From Janthinobacterium sp. 67 (lineage in GTDB: Bacteria; Pseudomonadota; Gammaproteobacteria; Burkholderiales; Burkholderiaceae_D), in contig NZ_PGES01000002.1 of NCBI RefSeq assembly GCF_002797895.1, positions 62,001 to 126,000 on the forward strand: a stretch of DNA of 64,000 nt. Reading direction: 5' to 3'. A model generated the notes under the pieces. The model was not told the DNA's origin. It saw nothing but the letters and a program-made list of their open reading frames with translations, and did not search any database. Every line of letters starts with the position of its first letter. Position 1 is the first letter of the stretch. Below, one piece after another: positions 27,898-36,641 of the stretch. The position numbers and the translations under genes were made by a program.

Positions 27898-27965
27898 GCG
27901 TTTTGCCATAGGCGGTGAAATTTGCGCTGAACGTGGCGCTCACTTGATTTGAAAAGAAGTATCAA

Positions 27966-28745
27966 ATGGATGCTACGCTCCGCGCAATTTTACTGACCAC
28001 CACGCTGTCCGGGGTGGTCAGCATTTCCGCCGCCGCTTTTTTATCATTCGGGCTGCTGGCCCGGATGGCTGAACGCATGGTGAGTCTGTCGGTCGGCATT
28101 ATGCTGTCCACCTCGCTGTTACACGCGATGCCGGAGGCAATCGAATCCAAGGTTGCGCCGGTCAGCCTGTTTGCCACACTGCTTGGCGGCCTCCTGACTT
28201 TTTTCATGCTCGAAAAAATGGCGATCGTCCACGGCGGCACGCCGGCCGATGCGTCCCATCCGGCGCAATCGGTGGGGCACGGCCATCACCACGGCAGCCA
28301 TGGGACAACGCGCAGCGCCTGGATGGTGCTTGTTGGCGATGGCCTGCACAATTTCACCGACGGCATCATGATTGCTGCTGCCTTCCTGGCCGATCCCGCG
28401 CTTGGCATCCTGACCGGGATGGCCATCGTGGCCCACGAAATTCCGCAGGAAGTGGGCGACTTCGTGGTGTTGCTCAATTCAGGATATAGCCGGGCGCGCG
28501 CCTACCTGTTCAACCTGCTGTGCAGCCTGATGGCCCTGGTGGGAGGCGTGCTTGGTTACTACATGCTCGACAAGGCCGGCAACCTGGTGCCTTATGTGCT
28601 GACCTTCGCTTCGGCGGGTTTTCTCTACGTCGCCATCAGCCACCTGATGCCGCAACTGCAGCGCAAGGATACCTGGCGCGACAGCTTGCCGCAGCTCGGG
28701 CTGATCGCCATCGGTATCCTGGTGGTACTGCTCATTCTGGACTGA
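27966..28745 (+). CDS. ZIP-family metal transporter
   Basis: A 259-aa ZIP (ZupT/GufA-like) transporter for zinc or other divalent cations with about eight membrane segments. The metal-site motifs are 'GDGLHNFTDGIMIAAAF' (helix 4) and 'IVAHEIPQEVGDFVV' (helix 5). A His-rich cytoplasmic loop (about 95-112, H-G-H-H-H-G-S-H-G) lies between helices 3 and 4. It follows gfa by 68 bp on the same strand and may share the transcript. Uptake is usual for the family; direction cannot be read from sequence. Confidence 0.9.
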   Translation: MDATLRAILLTTTLSGVVSISAAAFLSFGLLARMAERMVSLSVGIMLSTSLLHAMPEAIESKVAPVSLFATLLGGLLTFFMLEKMAIVHGGTPADASHPAQSVGHGHHHGSHGTTRSAWMVLVGDGLHNFTDGIMIAAAFLADPALGILTGMAIVAHEIPQEVGDFVVLLNSGYSRARAYLFNLLCSLMALVGGVLGYYMLDKAGNLVPYVLTFASAGFLYVAISHLMPQLQRKDTWRDSLPQLGLIAIGILVVLLILD

Positions 28746-28880
28746 ATATCAGTAAGGTCGCGCACCTCATTTGAGGTACAACTGCATCGCGCGCAGGTCT
28801 GGCCAATCAAGAGAAAAATTCCGGCTAGCTCAACTTTAGCTTACCATGGAAAAGTCTAGTCACGAGGATATCGCGTTCAG

Positions 28881-29651
28881 CTATGACTCTCTTCGCTTAT
28901 TGATCAGGCTATCGAGCGCTTGCACATCATATGCCTTTATCAGCGTACCGCGAAGGTTAAAAATCGGATCAATCAAAAGTTGCAATCCTAGTTGCAAACA
29001 CTTAACCATTAATGCATCGAAATCCGCATCGCTGTGCAAAATGGCTACAGAATATTCTGGTAACTGCAAACCGGCCTCACGCCAATTCTCAAGTAATGCG
29101 GCCAAATCTAACGGCTGACTTACCAGAAATACCGTATTTCTTATGACGATTGGCTCGCCGTTTTTTCTATCAAGAAGGGCCGCCAGCGGAGCGTAATAGC
29201 TTTGTGGGCTCGAGTACGTTGTGTCGATAGCTGGGGAAAACGCAGTGGATTTTGCCTGCTTACACCTCAAAAGACGCTGTCCTGATTTAAGGCTTGGCAT
29301 CATAGTCGAGTATTTGCCGAACACCGAATGATTCGGGGATACGCAATACGGATCACGCTCTTTCCAACCTTTGTCAAAAGCCTTGTTCATGATGGTTACG
29401 AGATCTTCCACCTCATCAGCGCCAAGACGCTGAACTTTGCCTCGGTCAGTGACATAATGTGAACTTCCGTCATCAAGGATATACTGAACACAGTACTGGC
29501 CGCGAAGTGCTTTTAAAGCGCCGGGCTTCCATCCCACAATGACCATTGGTTCGGGTGGTGTGACCGAAAATAAAATTCCAGCTCCATCTTTGTTAGCTAA
29601 GATCCAAGCCTGATAGTCGAAGTCCTGCAAAACGGAATATTGCGCAAACAA
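28881..29651 (-). CDS. Hypothetical protein, N-terminus uncertain
   Basis: A frame of up to 256 codons with no family recognised. It is soluble, mixed alpha/beta in character, and contains 'VGWKPGALKALRGQYCVQYI' early and 'VKCLQLGLQLLIDPIFNLRG' late. No ATG with a ribosome binding site is found: the frame opens at TTG 29651, and the next stop upstream is only about 12 codons away. The true start may be internal, or the 5' end may have been lost near 29690. Convergent with the ZIP gene. Confidence 0.5.
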   Translation of the reverse strand: MFAQYSVLQDFDYQAWILANKDGAGILFSVTPPEPMVIVGWKPGALKALRGQYCVQYILDDGSSHYVTDRGKVQRLGADEVEDLVTIMNKAFDKGWKERDPYCVSPNHSVFGKYSTMMPSLKSGQRLLRCKQAKSTAFSPAIDTTYSSPQSYYAPLAALLDRKNGEPIVIRNTVFLVSQPLDLAALLENWREAGLQLPEYSVAILHSDADFDALMVKCLQLGLQLLIDPIFNLRGTLIKAYDVQALDSLINKRRES

Positions 29652-29692
29652 TTCCGCCTGTAATTCGCCGAGAACCGGCGGGGCTCACCAAC

Positions 29693-29831
29693 ATGAGCGC
29701 CGCATTGAATGCACCGGGGTCAGGCTGCCAACAATTCACTGGCACAGTAAGGCTGACGGACGTGCGCGTTGATACTGAACAGGTGCCGGTGGCGATCCGG
29801 CTTAATGGTGCGAATGGCCATACATGGCACG
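29693..29831 (+). pseudogene. Gene start truncated by IS6 copy C
   Basis: ATG 29693 opens a frame ('CQQFTGTVRLTDVRVDTEQV' in its middle) that is still open when the IS6 terminus begins at 29832. It looks like the first 46 codons of a lost gene. No ribosome binding site of note, family not recognised. Confidence 0.3.
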
Positions 29832-30655
29832 GGTTCTGTCGCATTAGCATACCGTCGATGGCCGATCAGGTAAGCTACGGCGCCCGAACCTTGGATGAAT
29901 CGCCATGCTCAACTTCAAAGGGATGCGCTTTCCGATCGATGTGATCCTGGTCTGCATTCGCTGGTACGTAGCATACCCGCTGAGCTACCGGCACCTGGAA
30001 GAAATGATGGAAGAGCGCGGCGTATCGGTCGACCATTCGTCGATCAATCGGTGGGCGATTCGTTTCCTGCCTCTCGTCGAGAAGATGGCCCGGAAACACA
30101 AGCGCCCGGTCGGTGGCAGCTGGCGAATGGATGAGACGTATATCAAGGTCAAGGGCGTCTGGAAATACCTGTACCGCGCCGTCGACAAGCAGGGCAAAAC
30201 CGTCGACTTCCTGCTCACGGCCAAACGCGATATGGTCTCAGCGAAGCGCTTCTTCGACAAGGCGATGGGAGCGCACGGCGATCCGGACAAAGTCGCGATG
30301 GACAAGAGCGGGGCCAACAAGGCGGCGATCGATGCGATCAACGCCAGCCGTGACGTGCCGATCGTGGTGCGCCAAGTCAAGTACCTCAACAACATCGTCG
30401 AACAGGACCATCGCGCCATCAAGCGGGTAACCAGTCCGATGCTCAACTTCAAATCGTTCCGCGCCGCCCACTGCGTGCTCGCCGGCGTTGAGCTCATGCA
30501 CATGATCCGCAAGGGCCAGTTCGCAATCAACGGAACCGATGCGATGTCGTTCGCCGACCAATTTTATGCGCTGGCAGCACAGGTCCGTCCAGTTTGAGGC
30601 ACCCCAGTTCCTTTCCTGGAAAATTCCGTCTTCGGATCAACAACGCGACACAACC
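29832..30655 (+). mobile_element. IS6-family element, intact copy C
   Basis: An 824-bp element from GGTTCTGTCGC (29832) to GCGACACAACC (ending 30655), inverted relative to copy B. No 8-bp target duplication (flanks ATGGCACG and GCGGCTGC). Its right end cuts into an older IS3 copy. Confidence 0.92.
29905..30597 (+). CDS. IS6-family transposase (copy C)
   Basis: 230 aa and identical in sequence to copy B, with all three catalytic acidic residues present ('RMDETYIKV', 'AMDKSGANK', 'VEQDHRAIK'). With copy B it bounds the formaldehyde-detoxification block, which could therefore move as an IS6-type pseudo-composite unit. Confidence 0.95.
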   Translation: MLNFKGMRFPIDVILVCIRWYVAYPLSYRHLEEMMEERGVSVDHSSINRWAIRFLPLVEKMARKHKRPVGGSWRMDETYIKVKGVWKYLYRAVDKQGKTVDFLLTAKRDMVSAKRFFDKAMGAHGDPDKVAMDKSGANKAAIDAINASRDVPIVVRQVKYLNNIVEQDHRAIKRVTSPMLNFKSFRAAHCVLAGVELMHMIRKGQFAINGTDAMSFADQFYALAAQVRPV

Positions 30656-30894
30656 GCGGCTGCCGGGGGCCACTTTGGGCGACGTGCCGCGCCTTGCCGC
30701 ACTCACCCAGTTGCCAGCGTGCCCTTTGGAATGGTCAGGCGCAACGCAGCATCTTCCAGCGTCAGGCCTTGTGTCAGGACCAGTTTTACCGCTTCTTCCC
30801 GAAGCTCCGGTGTGTAGGTTTGTGAGCGTGTCATAAGTTCTCCAGTTGGTGAAGTTTACCAAACTAGAGTGTCCGAAAAAGTCAGGGTACCTCA
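30656..30894 (-). pseudogene. IS3-family 5' remnant (orfA part)
   Basis: 239 bp matching the orfA end of the four intact IS3 copies with several differences and a small deletion (near 30712). It ends with the terminal repeat GGTACCTCA at 30894. The orfB side was removed by IS6 copy C. It is more diverged than the intact copies, so it is an older insertion of the same or a close relative. Confidence 0.85.
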
Positions 30895-30944
30895 TTACTC
30901 GACGCGGAGAGAGCGGTAAAGATTGGGTAGCTGACGCTTACTGT

Positions 30945-30962
30945 TGTAATGCAAATGTAATG
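30945..30962 (+). promoter_or_regulatory. TGTAATG direct repeat, possible response-regulator site
   Basis: TGTAATG at 30945-30951 and 30956-30962 are spaced 11 bp apart, the spacing typical of OmpR-type regulator heptads. They lie 91 bp upstream of the czcE-like start. A single AATGTAATG also occurs at 45977-45985 before czcR. Control by CzcR is a guess. Confidence 0.3.
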
Positions 30963-31052
30963 ATTCGGCCATTCCGGTGTGCGATCACTTCTATAAAATG
31001 AACTCACCGAATTCGAAGATTCTTTCACCACAACCATGAGGCAGGAGATCAA

Positions 31053-31400
31053 ATGAACTTAATCAAAACCAAAATCATCACCGCGTTTGTGATTGCATCC
31101 CTCAGCCCGCTAATTGCCACTGCTCAGTCTCAGAGTAAAGTCATGGCTAAAACCAACCTTGGCAGCACGGTCCAAACCCAAGCAGTAACACGTAGCGTCA
31201 CAATTTTGCCATCTACAAAATATGTAAATGTCAGGCAGGGAGATGTCGTTACATTCACCTCTGATGGAAAACAGTTTACCTGGCTATTCGATACTCTTCG
31301 CCCTACAGATGATTTTGACCTATCCTCCATTGCCCCAGCCGAAATGAAAACGCATGGTGTTCGCGTATATGTGGGATCAAATCCTCTTTATGCCAACTAG
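31053..31400 (+). CDS. czcE: CzcE-family periplasmic metal-binding protein
   Basis: A 115-aa exported protein with a signal peptide ('IITAFVIASLSPLIATAQS', cleavage near residue 25). The mature core has the CzcE pattern: 'STKYVNVRQGDVVTFTSDGK', 'FTWLFDTLRP', 'LSSIAPA' and the ending 'VRVYVGSNPLY'. In Cupriavidus CzcE is a periplasmic copper-binding protein induced by zinc, cobalt and cadmium. AGGAG lies just before the ATG. It is the first gene of the metal island on this side. Confidence 0.8.
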   Translation: MNLIKTKIITAFVIASLSPLIATAQSQSKVMAKTNLGSTVQTQAVTRSVTILPSTKYVNVRQGDVVTFTSDGKQFTWLFDTLRPTDDFDLSSIAPAEMKTHGVRVYVGSNPLYAN

Positions 31401-31787
31401 CTGATAACTGTTTAACCGGCACATGTCATTTCCTTGCACGTGGCATGTAGCCCGACAGTGTAGCTTGTTACTCGCGTAGCTAAAGCCTGCCAAACAGCCT
31501 GCCAAACCGCTACGCGAACCGTAGTTTGCAGCATACATCTACGTGCCAGACTTATACATTACTTGCTATTCCAGAAGCAATGGCTTTGCACAGCCAATTC
31601 ATTTTTTCTGCAATATCCAGAAATTTGTGCCCCTCCTATCTAAAATTCGAGATAAGAATATACGATGTATACTTCGCGGATATTTTTCTATGCGATGCTG
31701 AGAAAAGGTTGATCGAATACAGGCATCCGCCATCGAATTAACTATTATCCACTGATTCATTCTCTTACATATCATTTAAGTTGTTTT
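31401..31787. other. No gene; hairpin with tandem repeat
   Basis: TCGCGTAGC (31472-31480) and GCTACGCGA (31509-31517) form a perfect 9-bp inverted repeat. The loop holds two exact tandem copies of AGCCTGCCAAAC (31484-31507). No T-run follows, so a terminator is doubtful. A 71-codon frame at 31526-31741 has no supporting signal. Confidence 0.45.
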
Positions 31788-32024
31788 TTTGGAACGCCTT
31801 TTGTTATATCCCCCATAGAACAGCGCCACGTACCGATGCTTATATGGATGTCAGATCGCTTTCAAGACAGACTGCGACTCAAACGTTCTTGTCTGGACGC
31901 GCGACGCGCCTTGCCTTACTCGCACGATAATGTATTCCATTCGATACTGGGATTGCTCGGCGTAAGCACCTCAGTTTACAAGCCAGAGCTTGATATCTTA
32001 AACGGATGCACCAATGCAGAGTAA
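31788..32024 (+). pseudogene. eptA: eptA 3' fragment (lipid A phosphoethanolamine transferase)
   Basis: The frame reads 'GTPFVISPIEQRHVPMLIWM' then 'CLDARRALPYSHDNVFHSIL' and 'GLLGVSTSVYKPELDI', ending with C-T-N-A-E. This is the conserved C-terminus of EptA/MCR-type transferases, including the HVP and S-H-D-N-x-F-H-S metal-site motifs. Everything upstream, including the catalytic Thr and the membrane domain, is missing. Its stop overlaps the PAP2 start by 11 bp, as in an eptA-PAP2 operon. Confidence 0.85.
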
Positions 32025-32688
32025 GGCATACTCCAAGGCATTGCTCCTCTTAGCTGTTAGCGCCGGCTTGCTATTATGGATGGGGCAGGCCGCTAATATC
32101 GACATGTGGCTAGCAGGACTGAGCTTTGACGCCCAACAGCAGGTTTTTCCGTTGCGAAATCCATGGGTGACCGAACGCCTGTTACACAAATATCTTAAAA
32201 ATTCACTGATTTTACTGGCTATTGGCTTTGCTATTCTAACCATGATCGGCTGGAAGTATCCGGGAAAGTTTTGGAAACCCAAATTCGACCGCCGCATCCG
32301 ACTAGTCATTCTATCGTAGATACTGGTTCCTGCGACTATCAGTCTATTGAAGAGGCGTAGCCGGTCGCACTGCCCTTGGGATATTGATCAATTTGGCGGC
32401 ACCGTGCCTTATTACCGTCTTCTGGAATTTATGCCGGATTTCGTTATAGCCGGAAATTGTTTTCCTGCCGGACACGCTTCAGGCGGCTTATGGCTGATTT
32501 CGTTATGTGTTTTTTGGCTACCGGCCGAGCCAAAAAAGGCTATTCTTGCGGGCGTAGCAGGTCTTGCGGTGGGGTTAACCATGGGTATATCACAGCAATT
32601 ACGCGGGGCCCATTTTCTGAGCCATACGTTATGGTCGATCTGGTTCGCCGCGGCGCTAATCCTTGCTCTTTATTTTGGCTCTGCATAG
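32014..32688 (+). pseudogene. PAP2-family lipid phosphatase with in-frame stop
   Basis: A membrane phosphatase of about 224 codons interrupted by TAG at 32317-32319 in an otherwise continuous frame. N-terminal part: two hydrophobic segments. After the stop, the phosphatase motifs are 'KRRSRSHCPWDIDQFGG', 'CFPAGHASGG' (P-S-G-H type, Ala for Ser) and 'QQLRGAHFLSHTLWSIWFAA'. Relatives act on lipid A or undecaprenyl phosphates and often accompany eptA. Unless the stop is read through, the product lacks the active site. Confidence 0.82.
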
Positions 32689-32722
32689 AGCCAACGAGGG
32701 AGGATTTAAGAAAATAAATTTC

Positions 32723-32763
32723 GGCGCGCTACCGTTCAGCTCTGGAGCGCGCCCTTTCTTTTT
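32723..32763 (+). terminator. Intrinsic terminator
   Basis: GGCGCGCT (32723-32730) and AGCGCGCC (32746-32753) form a strong stem followed by CTTTCTTTTT. It ends the plus-strand PAP2 transcript; it lies at the tail of the convergent czcP gene and may serve both directions. Confidence 0.75.
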
Positions 32764-34864
32764 ACGCGATGGTTTTTGCAGATTTAACATCACCATAAAC
32801 CAGCAAACGTAATGCATTGATGACAACCAGCAACGTCGATCCTTCATGGAATATGACCGCGGTCCCAATGTTCAAACCCATTATGGTGGCTGGTATCAAT
32901 ACCGCGACGACGCCCAAACTGACCCACAAGTTTTGCTTGATGATACGACTGGTGCTCCTGGACAGTCCTACGGCGAAGGGTAATTGTGCAAGGTCGTCTG
33001 CCATCAGTGCAACATCTGCCGTTTCTAGCGCAACGTCCGAACCCGCAGCGCCCATGGCGATTCCCACTGTTGCATTTGCCATAGCTGGTGCATCGTTGAC
33101 GCCATCGCCAACCATGGCGACTTTGCCGTGCTTATCACGAAGTTCCTTGATCGCTTCGACCTTTTGCTCTGGCATCAGGTCGCCACGCGCCTCAGTTAAG
33201 CCTACGCTTTTGGCAACCGCATTGGCAACTTGCTGATTATCGCCTGAAATCATGATCAGGCGATCGATACCCAAACCACGCAGCGCCGCCATGACCTCTC
33301 CTGCCACAGGACGAGGCGTATCCATGACGCCCAGTACTCCCAGAAAGCGTTTCCCTTTAAGAACAATCATGGTCGTACGCCCAGCTTCCACTAGTTTCAG
33401 ATCAGCGTTGAGCACGTCTACCGGCAGGACATTGCCGGCTGTTTCCGAAAAAAAGACCGGCTTGGCAATGTACACGAGTTCTTCACCAACCAGCGCCTGT
33501 ACTCCGCGACCCGTAATGCTCTTGATATCGGACGCCTGCACTGGTATCACGGAGTTCCCTAGTCGTTCCTTTGCACCGACCACCACGGCAGACGCCAGCG
33601 GATGGTCACTATGCTCCTCGATTGCCATAGCTACTGATAACAGTTCCTGTTCGCTCGCCCCGTTAGCCGCAACAGCATCAGTCAGCTTAGGCTTGCCTTC
33701 AGTGAGAGTGCCGGTTTTATCAAAAGCAATTGAAGTAAGCGTGCCGAGATTTTCCAGCGGCGCTCCTCCTTTTACCAGCACACCACCCCGCGCCGCCCTT
33801 GCAACACCGCTCAATACAGCACTTGGTACGGAGATGGCCAACGCACATGGGCTTGCGGCAACCAGGACAGCCATGGCGCGGTAAAAGCTGTCCGAGAAAG
33901 GTTCATCCACCACAACTCCGGCAAACAGCAGAATGGTTACTAGAACAAGAACCGCCGGCACGAAAATACGCTCAAACTTTTCGGTAAAATTCTGCGTCGG
34001 TGAGCGCTGCGTTTCTGCATCGGCAACCATCTTGACTACGCGCGCCATCGTCGACTGATCCGCACGCCGGGCCACCATGACCTCGATGACGCCACTACCA
34101 TTGATGGTGCCTGCGAACACGCGGTTTACAGCTGCGACCTTGTCGAAAGCCTTCACCGCCTCTGCAGGATTAGAAGCGGGTTGCTTGTCGACGGGAACGC
34201 TTTCGCCGGTTACTGGCGCCTGGTTCACACTGCTGGTACCCAGGGTCACCACACCGTCAGCAGGAAGGCGTTCGTTCGGTCGGACAATCACGATATCGCC
34301 GAGCTGCAGTTGTGACACTGGAAGCTCAATCATGGTCCCATTCCTGCGTACGTTGGCCGTTTCGGGAGCAAGCTTGGCCAATGCCTCGATCGCACGACGG
34401 GCACGCCCCATTGCATAATGCTCCAGCGAATGCCCAAGGCTAAACAAAAACAGTAATAGAGCCCCTTCCGCCCATTTTCCCAATGCCGCAGCACCCACGG
34501 CAGCGACCAGCATCAGAGTGTCAATTTCGAAACGACGCGCACGGATATTCTCGATCGCTTCCTTGGCGGTAAAAAATCCGCCGAAAAAATACGCTGCAAC
34601 AAATGATGCAGTAGGCAACCAGCTTGGGCCGAACGAGAATTTTTCGATCCCCCATCCTGCCAGCAGCAAGACGCCAGATAAACCGGCAAAAATGAGTTCC
34701 GCATTTTCACCCAAAGCACCACCATGCGCATGGTCGTGGCCAGCATGTTCATCCTTAGGGCGGTGATCAGATGCCACCTGCCCAGGATGGTCGTGGGCTT
34801 GCGCAGCCTTGTCAGGCTGTTTATCTTCCGGTCCGCCTTCAACGGGATGTTTAGTTGCATTCAT
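32762..34864 (-). CDS. czcP: PIB4-type metal-exporting P-type ATPase
   Basis: A 700-aa ATPase exporting Zn, Co or Cd from the cytoplasm. It has a His/Asp-rich N-terminus (about 20-50) and no CxxC heavy-metal domain. The actuator motif is 'PVTGESVPV' (about 223), the membrane metal site 'VAASPCALAI' (about 345; Ser-Pro-Cys rather than Cys-Pro-Cys), the phosphorylation site 'FDKTGTLTEGKP' (about 390) and the hinge 'MVGDGVNDAPAMA' (about 590). SPC with six core helices is the PIB4 (CzcP/CoaT-like) pattern. In Cupriavidus czcP supports the czc RND pump. Confidence 0.9.
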   Translation of the reverse strand: MNATKHPVEGGPEDKQPDKAAQAHDHPGQVASDHRPKDEHAGHDHAHGGALGENAELIFAGLSGVLLLAGWGIEKFSFGPSWLPTASFVAAYFFGGFFTAKEAIENIRARRFEIDTLMLVAAVGAAALGKWAEGALLLFLFSLGHSLEHYAMGRARRAIEALAKLAPETANVRRNGTMIELPVSQLQLGDIVIVRPNERLPADGVVTLGTSSVNQAPVTGESVPVDKQPASNPAEAVKAFDKVAAVNRVFAGTINGSGVIEVMVARRADQSTMARVVKMVADAETQRSPTQNFTEKFERIFVPAVLVLVTILLFAGVVVDEPFSDSFYRAMAVLVAASPCALAISVPSAVLSGVARAARGGVLVKGGAPLENLGTLTSIAFDKTGTLTEGKPKLTDAVAANGASEQELLSVAMAIEEHSDHPLASAVVVGAKERLGNSVIPVQASDIKSITGRGVQALVGEELVYIAKPVFFSETAGNVLPVDVLNADLKLVEAGRTTMIVLKGKRFLGVLGVMDTPRPVAGEVMAALRGLGIDRLIMISGDNQQVANAVAKSVGLTEARGDLMPEQKVEAIKELRDKHGKVAMVGDGVNDAPAMANATVGIAMGAAGSDVALETADVALMADDLAQLPFAVGLSRSTSRIIKQNLWVSLGVVAVLIPATIMGLNIGTAVIFHEGSTLLVVINALRLLVYGDVKSAKTIA

Positions 34865-35091
34865 GGATTAATTCTTTCATGTCAAAGGAATAATGGAGCT
34901 TGCGCTGTGGAACGTCGGTCGTACTTAACATTTTCCGATACCGCATCTTTCGCGCAGCTATTGGAACAGTGTCTTTAAGAACCATCCCTAACGATGGGAA
35001 GTAAAAAAACAGTACAAACCAAAGACAAGTTTTATCTCATCAGGTAAAAATTCTCTGCATTCCAGTGAGACCGGATTTTCACATAAATGTA

Positions 35092-35676
35092 CTAGTAGTT
35101 TTCAGGAAAGCGCGAACGCTCTACCAATTCGATCAGTATGTGAATAATTTTAATATGCATCTCTTGCACGCGGTCTGCATATTGGCCAGCTGGTGCACAA
35201 ATACAAACATCGCATAGTGGCTCAAATTCCGAACCCGCCTTGCCTGTCAATCCAATTACCTTCATTCCGAGATTGCGCGCGCTGGTAACAGCCATAATGA
35301 TCGACGGACTTTTCCCGCTCGTACTAATGGCTAACAACACATCGCCTTTACGACCATGCGCTTCCAGATAGCGAGAAAATACCTGGTCATATCCGAAATC
35401 GTTTGCAACACACGACATATGGCTTGGGTCACTGATCGCTGTTGCTGGCAGACCAGATCGATCATTACGGAAACGCCCAGTAAACTCTTCTGCAAAATGC
35501 ATCGCGTCGCACATGGACCCTCCGTTACCACATGTGAATATCCTTCCTTCACCATTAAAGGCAGCCAGCAAGACATTTGCTGCACGCTCTACCCGCTGCA
35601 GCCCAGCTTCGTCGGCTAGAAATGTATCGAGGGCCTGCTTAGCATCGGTCAAACTTGCTTTGATGTGTTCCAACAT
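35092..35676 (-). CDS. gmhA: Sedoheptulose-7-phosphate isomerase
   Basis: A 194-aa SIS-domain isomerase, first step of ADP-heptose synthesis for LPS core. Diagnostic motifs are 'FTCGNGGSMCDAMHFAEEFT' (about 52-70), 'AISDPSHMSCVANDFGYDQVFSRY', 'LLAISTSGKSPSII' and 'YADRVQEMHIKIIHILIELV' with the active-site Glu and His. Full length. Heptose synthesis genes are normally chromosomal, so this is probably an extra copy carried with the metal genes. It stands alone, 227 bp from czcP. Confidence 0.93.
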   Translation of the reverse strand: MLEHIKASLTDAKQALDTFLADEAGLQRVERAANVLLAAFNGEGRIFTCGNGGSMCDAMHFAEEFTGRFRNDRSGLPATAISDPSHMSCVANDFGYDQVFSRYLEAHGRKGDVLLAISTSGKSPSIIMAVTSARNLGMKVIGLTGKAGSEFEPLCDVCICAPAGQYADRVQEMHIKIIHILIELVERSRFPENY

Positions 35677-35804
35677 AGTTTACTCCGAAATATATTTTAA
35701 AATATCTTCCTATTGATAATAATTTTAAATTTCATTAATTTTAACAAATAATTATACATAAAACTTCAAAAGAAATATTCGTAATGATGGGCATTCATGA
35801 TCAT

Positions 35805-36233
35805 TCATGTATTTAATTTTCTGAGACGTAGTGTCAAAAAAGTTACAAAACTCAATACCACGGCGATATCGTACAAAGCAAATCCCACTGCAGCGCCAAT
35901 TGCGCCAGTCACCCACACTGTCGATGCCGTGGTATTTCCGCGCATCTCGCTGCTACTCTTGAAGATAGTACCGGTACCAATAAATCCAATCCCCACGATC
36001 AAACCGTATAGAACCTGCGCTAACTGTGGTGAATTTTCACCGAACGCACCGATTCCAATTAAAATAAAACCGCAGCTGGCCATTGCAACTATAGGAAATG
36101 TCCGCAAACCTGCGCCACCATTTGTTGCTGACTCTCTGTCCCAGCCAATTGGCAATGCCAAAGCATAGGCGATCAACATATCAATAATGTGAGAAGCGAC
36201 TTCAATCCAGCTCATTGCTTGAAAGCGAAGCAT
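35805..36233 (-). CDS. MgtC/SapB-family membrane protein
   Basis: A 142-aa integral membrane protein with four hydrophobic segments and the MgtC signature: 'ALALPIGWDRE' (first arginine-acid motif), 'GGAGLRTFPIVAMASCGF', 'GFIGTGTIF' and 'GNTTASTVWVTGAIGAAVG'. It lacks the soluble C-terminal domain of Salmonella MgtC. ATG 36233 is preceded by AGGAAGG at 10 nt. Roles of such short MgtC proteins include tolerance of low magnesium or acid; here it sits in a metal island. No riboswitch was recognised upstream. Confidence 0.85.
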   Translation of the reverse strand: MLRFQAMSWIEVASHIIDMLIAYALALPIGWDRESATNGGAGLRTFPIVAMASCGFILIGIGAFGENSPQLAQVLYGLIVGIGFIGTGTIFKSSSEMRGNTTASTVWVTGAIGAAVGFALYDIAVVLSFVTFLTLRLRKLNT

Positions 36234-36284
36234 CAAAATATAACCTTCCTCTAATTTATTAAAATTTGGGAATTCACAATGGTT

Positions 36285-36542
36285 TTAATGGCGTCGCCGT
36301 TTTCGCTTGCGTGGATGTCGAATCGGTAGAAGAATTTCTTTCTTTACCAACTTTCTTCTACGACTCGACAGCCGCATCCATAACACGAATCCCATGAGCA
36401 GCAAGAATGTCAGAACGGATGTACCCAAAACTGTCCAAGTGACGTCCAGATGAAAATCAGGCATCTCTGTCAGATTGCGGGCTCCCACGCTTTCAAGTGG
36501 TTTGTTTTCTACTATCGGAGAATTTTTAATCGCATCATTCAT
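36285..36542 (-). CDS. Small single-span membrane protein
   Basis: 85 aa from ATG 36542: a polar N-terminus of about 40 residues, one membrane helix ('VLTFLLLMGFVLWM') and a very basic tail ('RHPRKRKRRRH'). Not recognised. Lies 51 bp upstream of, and on the same strand as, the mgtC-like gene, probably the same transcript. Confidence 0.5.
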   Translation of the reverse strand: MNDAIKNSPIVENKPLESVGARNLTEMPDFHLDVTWTVLGTSVLTFLLLMGFVLWMRLSSRRRKLVKKEILLPIRHPRKRKRRRH

Positions 36543-36641
36543 TTCAAATCTCAATTAATATGTGAGATGTATATTAAAATTAATATGGCTTTTTAATTTT
36601 TATATTTTGTATTTAGAACGCAGTCAACGCCAAATGAATTT

